Source: Clostridia bacterium (GTDB lineage Bacteria; Bacillota; Clostridia; Oscillospirales; CAG-272). From it: DNA of 8,171 nt. Of this stretch, positions 1 to 5,991 are shown in pieces. The position numbers were made by a program, and so were the translations under genes. Where the stretch lies: NCBI GenBank assembly GCA_017629925.1, contig JAGBWH010000181.1, forward strand, positions 1 to 8,171, in the 5' to 3' direction. The notes beneath the pieces are model-generated. The model was given only the letters and a program-made list of their open reading frames with translations, did not search any database and was not told the DNA's origin. Position 1 is the first letter of the stretch. Every line of letters begins with the position of its first letter.

Positions 1-1
1 C

Positions 2-277
2 TTTGCCTATAACGAGCGCGAGAAAGCAGAGATACTGGAAAAACTCGGAACAACAAAATACACCCTCCAGAGATCCAAGAGTCTGGGTGAAAACGAGGCA
101 GACATGATGTGGCAAACCACCATGAACCCTGCCACTCGCCGTTTGATTGCGGTCATGCCCGCCGACGATAAAGAAACGCAGACCATGTTTGAAACCCTGC
201 TTGGAGATGCTCTCCCTGCAAGAAAACGCTTTATTGCCGAAAACGCCCATCGCTACATCTCACAAGCCGACGTGTGA
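2..277 (+). CDS. Type IIA DNA topoisomerase subunit B (ParE/GyrB-like), C-terminal fragment
   Basis: The 5' part lies outside the window; the last 91 residues are visible and end at TGA 275-277. The fragment reads YTLQRSKSLGENEADMMWQT, then TTMNPATRRLI, a 'LLGD..PARK.FI..N' stretch and a short tail ending QADV. This matches the end of the TOPRIM/C-terminal region of GyrB and ParE, where the usual text is QR.KGLGEM...LW.TTM.P..R.L and LMGD.V..RR.FI..N. B subunits supply the ATPase and the metal-binding TOPRIM part of gyrase or topoisomerase IV, acting with a GyrA/ParC partner on the chromosome. The 'SLGENEADMMW' wording is what I associate with a divergent, Clostridia-specific ParE-like group rather than with housekeeping gyrase. 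Gyrase and topoisomerase IV cannot be told apart from this tail. gpmI follows after only 43 bp on the same strand, so cotranscription is possible. Confidence 0.85.
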   Translation, partial: FAYNEREKAEILEKLGTTKYTLQRSKSLGENEADMMWQTTMNPATRRLIAVMPADDKETQTMFETLLGDALPARKRFIAENAHRYISQADV

Positions 278-308
278 TACCCACCTACCATTAGAATTAT
301 ATGAAAAC

Positions 309-312
309 GAGG
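309..312 (+). promoter_or_regulatory. Ribosome binding site of gpmI
   Basis: GAGG lies 8 nt before the ATG at 321. It supports that start over the far upstream in-frame ATG at 147, which lies inside the topoisomerase gene and has no family-like sequence after it. Confidence 0.65.
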
Positions 313-320
313 ATAAAAAT

Positions 321-1967
321 ATGGAACTCAAACCCCTGAAAACATTTGAGGGCATCAAAGGCCCTGTACTCACAATTGTCATGGATGGCGTAGGAATTGC
401 CCCCAATAATGGAGCAAATGCGATCGCTGCTGCCCATACCCCCACCCTTGACCGCCTAATGAAGGACTACCCCATGGTAGAACTTAAAGCCCATGGCACA
501 GCCGTAGGTCTCCCTTCTGACGATGATATGGGCAACTCTGAAGTAGGTCATAATGCGCTGGGCGCAGGTCAAGTATTTGCTCAAGGTGCAAAGCTTGTCT
601 CCAACTCTATTGCCTCTGGTAAAATCTTTGACTCCGATGCGTGGAAGAGCGTGATTGGTGGTTGCAAAGACAGTGGCACACTTCACTTTTTAGGGCTGTT
701 TTCTGATGGTAACGTTCACTCTCACCTCGACCATCTCAAAGCCATGATCGTTCGCGCAAAACAAGAAGGCATAAGACGTGTCCGCATTCACATTCTGCTC
801 GACGGCAGAGACGTGGGAGAGACCTCGGCGCTTGATTATGTGTTGCCTTTTGAAGACTTTTTGTCCTCTCTTCGTGATGTGAATTTTGATTGCCGAATTG
901 CCTCTGGTGGTGGTAGAATGCAAATCACCATGGACCGCTACGGTGCAGACTGGTCTATGGTAGAACGCGGCTGGCATACTCACGTCAAGGGCGAGGGCAG
1001 ACAGTTTGCCTCAGCCGAGGAAGCCATTTCCACTTACCGCAGAGAACTTGGCGTCATCGACCAAGACCTCCCCCCCTTCGTCATCGCTGAGGGTGGTGAG
1101 CCTGTGGGCACTATCAACGATGGTGACAGCGTAGTGTTCTTTAACTTCCGTGGCGACCGTGCCATTGAGATCTCCAAAACCTTTGAAGGCGACGAAACCT
1201 TCGATATGTTTGACCGTGGCGATGTGCCTTCTGTGGTCTATGCAGGTATGCTCGAATATGACGGAGACCTTCATATCCCGTCTCGCTATCTTGTTTCTCC
1301 CCCCGAAATTACCAACACAATGAGTGAATATCTCGTGGGTGCTGGTGTCTCTCAATTGGCAATTTCTGAAACCCAAAAATACGGTCATGTGACCTATTTC
1401 TGGAATGGTAACCGTTCTGGTAAATTCTCTGAAGAACTCGAAACCTACATTGAAATCCCTTCGGATGTTGTGCCTTTTGAGCAAAGACCTTGGATGAAAT
1501 GCGCAGAGATTACTGACCGTTTGATTGAAGAACTTGAAAGTGGCAAATATCGTTTTCTCCGCGTGAACTTCCCCAATGGTGACATGGTGGGGCATACAGG
1601 CAATTTCCTCGCTACCGAATGTTCGATGGAAGCCCTTGACCTGCAACTTGCGCGCATTTTGCCCGTCATTGATCGTCTGGGTGGTGTTGCCCTCATTACC
1701 GCTGACCATGGCAATGCGGATGAAATGTATGAAATCGACAAGAAAACAGGTGATGTGAAGGTAGATAAGTCCGGCAAACCCAAAGCCAAAACCAGCCATA
1801 CCCTCCGCCCTGTGCCTTTCATTATCTACGACAACACCAAGGCGAAAACTCAATATACTTTGAAGAGCGGCGCGTTTGGACTCTCTAACGTCGCTGCCAC
1901 CGTGGTCAATATGCTCGGTTTCCAGGCTCCCGACGTATGGGATGAGAGCATCATTGACGTAAAATAA
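321..1967 (+). CDS. gpmI: 2,3-bisphosphoglycerate-independent phosphoglycerate mutase
   Basis: This cytoplasmic glycolytic enzyme interconverts 3- and 2-phosphoglycerate through a phosphoserine intermediate and two metal ions, usually Mn. The chosen start gives 548 residues. Alkaline-phosphatase-fold metal ligands are visible: Asp22 (IVMDGVG), catalytic Ser73 (DDDMGNSEVGH), Asp421 and His425 (NGDMVGHTG), Asp462-His463 (ADHGNADEM) and His493 (KTSHTLRPVP). Substrate-site stretches are also present: DGRDVGETS at 161-169, GGGRMQITMDRY at 196-207 and FNFRGDR at 274-280. The length and the 'GRM..TMDRY..DW..V.RGW' wording belong to the longer iPGM branch shared with plants and several anaerobes, not to the roughly 510-residue Bacillus type. 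No key residue is missing. The gene stands apart from other glycolytic genes here and is followed by a terminator, so any operon would be with the upstream topoisomerase gene. Confidence 0.97.
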   Translation: MELKPLKTFEGIKGPVLTIVMDGVGIAPNNGANAIAAAHTPTLDRLMKDYPMVELKAHGTAVGLPSDDDMGNSEVGHNALGAGQVFAQGAKLVSNSIASGKIFDSDAWKSVIGGCKDSGTLHFLGLFSDGNVHSHLDHLKAMIVRAKQEGIRRVRIHILLDGRDVGETSALDYVLPFEDFLSSLRDVNFDCRIASGGGRMQITMDRYGADWSMVERGWHTHVKGEGRQFASAEEAISTYRRELGVIDQDLPPFVIAEGGEPVGTINDGDSVVFFNFRGDRAIEISKTFEGDETFDMFDRGDVPSVVYAGMLEYDGDLHIPSRYLVSPPEITNTMSEYLVGAGVSQLAISETQKYGHVTYFWNGNRSGKFSEELETYIEIPSDVVPFEQRPWMKCAEITDRLIEELESGKYRFLRVNFPNGDMVGHTGNFLATECSMEALDLQLARILPVIDRLGGVALITADHGNADEMYEIDKKTGDVKVDKSGKPKAKTSHTLRPVPFIIYDNTKAKTQYTLKSGAFGLSNVAATVVNMLGFQAPDVWDESIIDVK

Positions 1968-1984
1968 TCATCTCAAAAAAAGAT

Positions 1985-2034
1985 AGACTGCCAAGAAAAA
2001 GATGAAGTTATCCTTTTTGGCAGTCTGTTTTTTT
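1985..2034 (+). terminator. Intrinsic terminator after gpmI
   Basis: AGACTGCCAA (1985-1994) pairs perfectly with TTGGCAGTCT (2017-2026). The A-rich and T-rich inner arms can extend the stem with a small bulge. A T7 run (2028-2034) follows directly after one G. It lies 17 bp after the gpmI stop and separates it from the protease gene. Confidence 0.92.
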
Positions 2035-2045
2035 CTGTTTTAGAC

Positions 2046-2074
2046 TTGACTTTATTTTGTTTTTTGGGTATCAT
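2046..2074 (+). promoter_or_regulatory. Sigma-A-type promoter of the HtrA-like protease gene
   Basis: The -35 box TTGACT (2046-2051) and -10 box TATCAT (2069-2074) each match the consensus at 5 of 6 bases and have the ideal 17-bp spacer. The predicted transcription start is near 2081, leaving a leader of about 33 nt. The promoter starts 20 bp after the gpmI terminator hairpin, so the protease gene is probably transcribed on its own. I see no heat-shock (CIRCE) or CssR-type repeat in this short stretch. Confidence 0.8.
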
Positions 2075-2098
2075 AGACATAAGCGGAACTCTCCGCCC

Positions 2099-2105
2099 AA
2101 AGGAG
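2099..2105 (+). promoter_or_regulatory. Ribosome binding site of the protease gene
   Basis: AAAGGAG lies 8 nt before the ATG at 2114. It fixes that start rather than the in-frame ATG at 2057, which falls between the -35 and -10 boxes and so upstream of the predicted mRNA start. Confidence 0.85.
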
Positions 2106-2113
2106 TATATAAA

Positions 2114-3418
2114 ATGAAAAGATTAGTGGTATTATGCATGCTTGTGGTGATGCTTTTGACGTCTGCGACGGGATGCACCAAAAGAGGGGGGGCCCTCTCT
2201 CCCTATGATGTAGCCGTAGAGCAAGGATTTACAGGCTCCGAGCAAGAATGGCTGGATTCACTCAAAGGCGATTCTGCCTATGATCTTTGGCTGAAAGCAG
2301 GGAATGTGGGCACCTTTGATGATTTTTTGGCCTCTCTTTCTCCCACAATTCATCATCACCAAATTCATATTACCACCACCCAAGGCGACGTGGCTGTCTC
2401 CTCTAAAGCGTTGCTTTCCGTGGTTAGCGTCAATTCCACTTTCAGTCAAGGCGTATCTACGTATTCAGGCGCAGGCTCAGGGGTGATTTATCAGCTTGAT
2501 AAAGTCAAAGGCGACGCCTACATCATTACCAATTTCCATGTAATCTATGATAGCGACAGCAAGGGAAATGGTATCAGCGATGATATCAAGGTGAGCCTTT
2601 ACGGTATGGAGCATGCGCAATATGCCATCCCTGCCACCTATGTGGGCGGTTCTGTCTATTATGATATTGCCGTGCTGAAAGTCAGGGATAGCGAGGTGCT
2701 TCGTCAAAGCGATGCCATGGCGGTGAGTTTGCTTGCCGAATCCGAGAATGTGAGCGTAGGGCAAACTGCCATAGCGGTGGGCAATCCTGAGGCGCTCGGC
2801 ATTTCGGTCACAAAAGGTATTGTATGTGTAGATTCAGAATCCATTGCGCTCACCACCGCAGATGAAAGCGCCACCGTGACCATGCGCGTGATCCGCATTG
2901 ACACGCCCATCAACCCCGGCAACTCAGGTGGGGGACTCTTTGATGCAGAGGGCAGACTCATTGGCATTACCAATGCCAAAATCATTGACGTATCCACAGA
3001 GAGCATCGGCTATGCCATTCCCGTCAAGGTGGCAACCCGTGTGGCGGATAATATCATTGATTACTGCGCAGACGGAAGCCACACCACCATGCAAAGATGC
3101 GTTTTAGGTGTGACGCTCGGCGCTTCTGCTTCCAAAGCTATCTATGACATCAAGACAGGCAAAGTCACCATCGTCGAGGCGGTGACGGTCACCAAAATCA
3201 GCCAAGGTTCTCTTGTGGAAGGCAAAATCAAAGTGGACGATATCATCCTCTCCGTTAAAATCGACGGCAAAATCTACAAAATCACGCGCACCTTTATGCT
3301 CGTCGATGCCATGCTCAATGTACGCGTCGGAGATGTGGTCGAAATGGTCGTTTTGCGAGATGGCAAAGAGGTATATGTCAACTTTACCATCACCGAAGAT
3401 TGCGTGATTTCTTACTAA
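2114..3418 (+). CDS. Secreted lipoprotein HtrA/DegP-like serine protease with PDZ domain
   Basis: The product has 434 residues. It begins MKRLVVLCMLVV, a signal peptide whose lipobox ATGC puts the lipidated Cys at 21, so the protein should be anchored on the outer face of the membrane. Residues 29-75 hold two copies of a short acidic/aromatic repeat, followed by a His-rich linker (IHHHQIH, 79-85). A chymotrypsin-fold protease follows with a complete triad: His142 (ITNFHVIYD), Asp184 (YYDIAVLKV) and Ser271 (NPGNSGGGLF). The 'TPINPGNSGGGLFDAEGRLIGI' context is typical of HtrA/DegP. Residues of about 328-430 look like one PDZ domain (VLGVTLG, GKIKVDDIILSV, GDVVEMVVLRDGKEV), which would bind C-termini of unfolded substrates. 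The family degrades or refolds damaged exported proteins. Unlike the usual Firmicutes HtrA, it has a lipid anchor in place of an N-terminal membrane helix. It is monocistronic by its own promoter and terminator. Confidence 0.92.
   Translation: MKRLVVLCMLVVMLLTSATGCTKRGGALSPYDVAVEQGFTGSEQEWLDSLKGDSAYDLWLKAGNVGTFDDFLASLSPTIHHHQIHITTTQGDVAVSSKALLSVVSVNSTFSQGVSTYSGAGSGVIYQLDKVKGDAYIITNFHVIYDSDSKGNGISDDIKVSLYGMEHAQYAIPATYVGGSVYYDIAVLKVRDSEVLRQSDAMAVSLLAESENVSVGQTAIAVGNPEALGISVTKGIVCVDSESIALTTADESATVTMRVIRIDTPINPGNSGGGLFDAEGRLIGITNAKIIDVSTESIGYAIPVKVATRVADNIIDYCADGSHTTMQRCVLGVTLGASASKAIYDIKTGKVTIVEAVTVTKISQGSLVEGKIKVDDIILSVKIDGKIYKITRTFMLVDAMLNVRVGDVVEMVVLRDGKEVYVNFTITEDCVISY
2198..2338 (+). repeat. 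Two tandem 'YD..V..GF.G.E.EWL.SL' protein repeats
   Basis: Residues 29-53 of the protease (SPYDVAVEQGFTGSEQEWLD and on to SLKGD) and residues 54-75 (SAYDLWLKAGNVGTFDDFLA and on to SL) line up over their full length. They share S-x-Y-D, a G three residues before a G-[ST], and an acidic-aromatic-L-x-S-L end. Units like this recur in surface proteins of Clostridia and Lactobacillales, often before collagen-like Gly repeats. Here they sit between the lipid anchor and the protease domain and probably act as a spacer or cell-wall-contact module. Confidence 0.75.
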
Positions 3419-3426
3419 AAAGCCAA

Positions 3427-3489
3427 AAAAATAGCAGACTTTTTCTCTCTATCTAAAAAGTGGATAGATGAGACGAGTCTGCTATTTTT
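3427..3489. terminator. Bidirectional terminator between convergent genes
   Basis: AAAAATAGCAGACT (3427-3440) pairs perfectly with AGTCTGCTATTTTT (3476-3489), a 14-bp stem. The enclosed sequence forms a second stem of about 9 bp: CTC-TCTATC against GATAGA-T-GAG with one bulged base. The + strand ends in a T-rich run and the - strand in T7 (complement of 3424-3430). It therefore serves both the protease gene, which ends 8 bp away, and the ABC transporter operon, whose last stop is about 30 bp away on the other side. Confidence 0.9.
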
Positions 3490-3519
3490 ATATTTTGACG
3501 GGGGGTAATGGCGAATGAT

Positions 3520-4092
3520 TTACAAATTGACCATTTTTGATGCTCCAAGTAAGGTGTAATCTGCGGCGTCATGAGAAATAAAGAGCAGCGTCCTTCCACC
3601 TCGGTGCGAGGAGATAAACGCCCCAAGTTCTCTTTTGGCTTTGTCATCAAGACCTCTAAACGGCTCGTCAAGCAAAATCAGCGGTGCGTCATGTAACATT
3701 GCTCTTACCACCGACACACGCCTGCCCATACCACCCGATAAGTCGGCGGCTTTGGTATTTTGCTCGCCTTGGAGTCCCACGGCGCAAAGTGCGTCTATGA
3801 TCTTTGCTTTTTCCACTTGTGGCAAAGCCAGTCGAATATTGTCCAGTACCGATAATTGCGGGCAAAGCGCATCCTCTTGAAAGGCAACGCTAATGTTGTC
3901 GGGTATCCCCAAAATACGGCCATTGTCCACCTTCTCCAGCCCTAAAATCAGCGACAGTAGCGTGGTTTTTCCTCTGCCTGAGGGGGCCATGATCATGGTC
4001 ACTTGACCGTGCGGAAACTGCTCGTCAAATTGATCAAAAATCACTTTATCTCCAAAGGATTTACTGACTTTTTCAAATAGAATATCCTTCAT
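3520..4092 (-). CDS. ABC transporter ATP-binding protein (SsuB/TauB/ThiZ-like), short form
   Basis: The cytoplasmic ATPase of the importer has 190 residues. Motifs are in order: Walker A APSGRGKTT (36-44), Q-loop Gln72 (VAFQED), signature LSGGM (118-122), Walker B LILLDEP (138-144) with catalytic Glu143, D-loop GLDD (147-150) and switch His174 (FISHD). Two points are unusual. The first Gly of Walker A is Ala36. The protein ends 16 residues after the switch His, so the C-terminal part that brings SsuB/TauB-type ATPases to about 240-260 residues is absent. The catalytic core is nevertheless complete, so this looks like a natural short form and not a broken gene. It is last in the operon. Its ATG overlaps the permease TGA (ATGA, 4089-4092), and a GGAG site (4101-4104) sits 8 nt upstream inside the permease gene, so translation is probably coupled. 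Confidence 0.93.
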   Translation of the reverse strand: MKDILFEKVSKSFGDKVIFDQFDEQFPHGQVTMIMAPSGRGKTTLLSLILGLEKVDNGRILGIPDNISVAFQEDALCPQLSVLDNIRLALPQVEKAKIIDALCAVGLQGEQNTKAADLSGGMGRRVSVVRAMLHDAPLILLDEPFRGLDDKAKRELGAFISSHRGGRTLLFISHDAADYTLLGASKMVNL

Positions 4093-4850
4093 GGCAATCT
4101 CTCCAATCTCTTAAATAGGCAACCAAAACTCCACAGCACCAATTTTTCAAAAGCAAAACTGATGAGCACGATGATGATCGTCCAGCAAAACAGAGCAGGC
4201 ATATCGAAAGCAAACTTCGCATTAAAAATTTCGCCACCAATCGAAGCACTTGTTTGTCCAATCACCTCTGCCGCAATACCCGATTTCCAGCATAGTCCGA
4301 GAGACACTGTGCAACCCGACAGAAAATGAGACTTGATTTGCGGGAGCTTCACATACAGCAGTTTTTTCCAAAAGGGAATTTTATAGACCAAAGCCATTTT
4401 GTCCAACCCTACGTCAATGGAACGAATACCTGAAAGGGTGCTGGTATACATAATGGGAAAAACCATCAAAGCGGCAATGGCACATGAAAGCGACCAAGGC
4501 CCAAACCAGATGACAAAGGTACAGAAAATCAGCACGATAAAGGATGCCACCGGCACGCTTTTGATGATGGAAACGTATGGCCAAAGCAGGGTTTCTACCC
4601 ATTCAAATCTTGATGCCAAAATGGCGAGTCCACAGCCAAACAAAAGTCCTATAAGAAATCCTAAACTTGTGTATTTTAGTGTAAAGCCGATGGCAGAAAA
4701 AAAGCTCGGCTCCTGCCAAATGGTGGCAAAGCGTTTTGCCACTTCAATGGGCGAAGGCAATACAATGTTCATTTTAGGCAGATAGCTTAAGGCTTGCCAT
4801 GTCACTAAGGCAATGGCGATGGCAACTGTTTTTTTGAGAGCAGTTTTCAT
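4089..4850 (-). CDS. ABC transporter permease (SsuC/TauC/ThiX-like, BPD_transp_1)
   Basis: The membrane subunit of the importer has 253 residues. The start MKTALKK is chosen because AAAGGA precedes it by 8 nt; an ATG 18 codons upstream lies inside a hairpin and lacks a binding site. Hydrophobic segments are seen near 7-24, 54-78, 97-117, 120-140, 172-195 and 218-241, consistent with six helices. The 'VLPSPIEVAKRFATIW' stretch after the first helix is typical of SsuC/TauC/ThiX permeases. The cytoplasmic EAA-type loop is at about 148-172 (GLDKMALVYKIPFWKKLLYV followed by KLPQI), with the conserved Gly replaced by Lys157. This loop docks on the Q-loop region of the ATPase encoded next. No residue reveals the substrate. 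Confidence 0.92.
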   Translation of the reverse strand: MKTALKKTVAIAIALVTWQALSYLPKMNIVLPSPIEVAKRFATIWQEPSFFSAIGFTLKYTSLGFLIGLLFGCGLAILASRFEWVETLLWPYVSIIKSVPVASFIVLIFCTFVIWFGPWSLSCAIAALMVFPIMYTSTLSGIRSIDVGLDKMALVYKIPFWKKLLYVKLPQIKSHFLSGCTVSLGLCWKSGIAAEVIGQTSASIGGEIFNAKFAFDMPALFCWTIIIVLISFAFEKLVLWSFGCLFKRLERLP

Positions 4851-4873
4851 GTTTTTTTCCTTTATGCGAAAAC

Positions 4874-4903
4874 TGCACGGTGCAAAAAATGGAGCACCGT
4901 GCA
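4874..4903 (-). promoter_or_regulatory. Intercistronic stem-loop between binding-protein and permease genes
   Basis: TGCACGGTGC (4874-4883) and GCACCGTGCA (4894-4903) form a perfect 10-bp, GC-rich stem with a 10-nt loop. The stem begins 8 bp after the binding-protein stop. In the transcript it is followed by G-UUUU-C, too short a U run for a strong terminator. It is more likely an mRNA-stabilising or leaky-terminator element that keeps the binding protein in excess over the membrane subunits, as in other ABC operons such as malEFG. It does not resemble a known riboswitch. Confidence 0.75.
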
Positions 4904-4911
4904 TGATTTTT

Positions 4912-5904
4912 TTATTCTACGCCGTAGTAAAATGCTTTGTCAGGGAGTTTGCCACCCACGGAGGTGGGGTTGACAGAATAAAGCACTTCATAGTAAGCGG
5001 AGAGCGCTTGATACATCTCCTGGCCTGCCATGTACGTAATGTTGCAACGAGGAATGGCTTGTGTGGCAATGGGGGCTTTTACGCCTATGTATTTTTCCAC
5101 CCAAGCAGCCGCCTCCTCGGGATGCTCATTGACATAAGTGGTAGATGCCTCATATTCTTCGAGGAATTTGCTGAGTTTGGATTTATTTTTTTCTGCAAAA
5201 CTGCGGCGCACGACCAAAACACCGGTAATCATACGGCTATCCGTTCCCAGCGACGTCCAAATTTCATCTAAACTGAGCGCCACAGTAAGACCTTCCACGC
5301 TGGAGGCAGCCACAGTCACATAAGGCTGAGGAAGCATAGCAATTGCGGTGGGTTCGGCTTTTAGTTTGGCTACGACCTCTGCAGGCTCGCTGCTCCAAAT
5401 CACCGTCACGTCACTATCCATAGACAAACCGTGCTCAGCCAAAAGATAGCGCAGGTTAAATTCGTTTACCGTATTTTTGCCGGTCGCATAAATGGTTTTG
5501 CCTGCAAGGTCAGCCAAGCTGTCGAGTTTTACATCGCCTTTTTTGAGGAGATATTGCACACCCAAGGTGTTGATGGCGAGCACCTGAATTTCGCCATTTG
5601 TTCTTTGATACAAAGTAGCAGCGAGATTAGCAGGAACAGCCAAAATATCAAGTTCACCTTGAATAAGCAAGGGCGTCAGCATATCAGCCGTGCCGGCGAT
5701 GGTAAAGTCATAATCGTTTTGGGTGATGCTGGCTTCGTCATCTGCCATCAGCTTTGCCATACCGATGGAAGTAGGGCCTTTTAGTCCGCCAATACGAATT
5801 TCTGAAGAGGTATCACTGCCTGAGGTGATTTGGCAGGATGCAAGAGCGGTCACCATGAGGGCAAGGAGCAAACATAGAGAAAATAGTTTTTTTAGGGTTT
5901 TCAT
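4912..5904 (-). CDS. ABC transporter substrate-binding lipoprotein (NMT1/SsuA/TauA-like)
   Basis: This extracytoplasmic binding protein has 330 residues. The start MKTLKKLFSL gives a good signal peptide with lipobox LASC and lipidated Cys24. An upstream ATG at 5955 is rejected because it precedes the predicted promoter -10. The ribosome site is weak (GTGAAA region). The mature part has the periplasmic-binding-protein-II pattern: first strand IRIGGLKGPTSIGMAKLM (36-53), 'GELDILAVPANLAATLY' (83-99), hinge 'LADLAGKTIYATGK..V' (130-145) and 'AIAMLPQPYVTVAA' (187-200). This order matches nitrate/sulfonate/taurine and thiamine-precursor binding proteins (COG0715 type). The ligand is not evident. 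It leads a three-gene importer operon with permease and ATPase, and a Crp/Fnr regulator gene ends 87 bp upstream. Confidence 0.92.
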   Translation of the reverse strand: MKTLKKLFSLCLLLALMVTALASCQITSGSDTSSEIRIGGLKGPTSIGMAKLMADDEASITQNDYDFTIAGTADMLTPLLIQGELDILAVPANLAATLYQRTNGEIQVLAINTLGVQYLLKKGDVKLDSLADLAGKTIYATGKNTVNEFNLRYLLAEHGLSMDSDVTVIWSSEPAEVVAKLKAEPTAIAMLPQPYVTVAASSVEGLTVALSLDEIWTSLGTDSRMITGVLVVRRSFAEKNKSKLSKFLEEYEASTTYVNEHPEEAAAWVEKYIGVKAPIATQAIPRCNITYMAGQEMYQALSAYYEVLYSVNPTSVGGKLPDKAFYYGVE

Positions 5905-5934
5905 ATCTGTTTCACTTTCTGTGTTTTTTTCTTC

Positions 5935-5963
5935 ATTATACCCAAAAAAATCCAATGTTTCGG
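5935..5963 (-). promoter_or_regulatory. Predicted activator-dependent promoter of the ABC transporter operon
   Basis: On the minus strand a perfect TATAAT (complement of 5935-5940) lies 31 bp before the binding-protein ATG. The position 17 bp upstream reads CCGAAA (5958-5963), a poor -35. The predicted transcription start is near 5928. The missing -35 box together with the palindrome next to it suggests dependence on an activator. Confidence 0.7.
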
Positions 5964-5976
5964 TTGCATATGCAAC
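5963..5976. promoter_or_regulatory. Crp/Fnr-type operator upstream of the ABC transporter
   Basis: GTTGCATATGCAAC is a perfect 14-bp palindrome with 5-4-5 architecture. The flanks TTTC and GAAA extend the symmetry once one extra G is allowed. Its centre (5969/5970) is about 41.5 bp upstream of the start predicted from the TATAAT at 5935-5940, which is the class II activator position of CRP and FNR. The same half-sites recur in front of the regulator gene. Confidence 0.75.
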
Positions 5977-5991
5977 GAAAATAAAGAAAAA

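Noticed and set aside
292..297. TAGAAT as a -10 box for a separate gpmI promoter
   Set aside because: The position 17 bp upstream reads GACGTG, not a -35 box, and I see no operator; cotranscription or a distant promoter is as likely.
147..320. In-frame N-terminal extension of gpmI starting at ATG 147
   Set aside because: It overlaps 131 bp of the topoisomerase coding end, has no ribosome site, and the encoded residues do not resemble iPGM; family similarity begins right after the ATG at 321.
1011..1853. 280-codon open frame on the minus strand inside gpmI
   Set aside because: It is a mirror of a strongly conserved gene. The protein is rich in His, Phe and Thr without domain signature, and there is no ribosome site or promoter.
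5041..5048. GTTGCAAC inside the binding-protein gene as a third operator
   Set aside because: It lacks the 4-bp spacer between half-sites and lies inside coding sequence.
4813..5271. 152-codon plus-strand open frame over the permease/binding-protein junction
   Set aside because: It runs antisense across two well-supported genes and a hairpin and has no recognisable domain.
5963..5976. The palindrome as a terminator of the regulator gene
   Set aside because: The stem is short, the 4-nt loop is AT, and no U run follows on the minus strand; read-through into the importer operon therefore remains possible.
5905..5991. TPP or other riboswitch upstream of the binding-protein gene
   Set aside because: The predicted leader is only about 24 nt and has no CUGAGA-type core, so there is no room for a known riboswitch.
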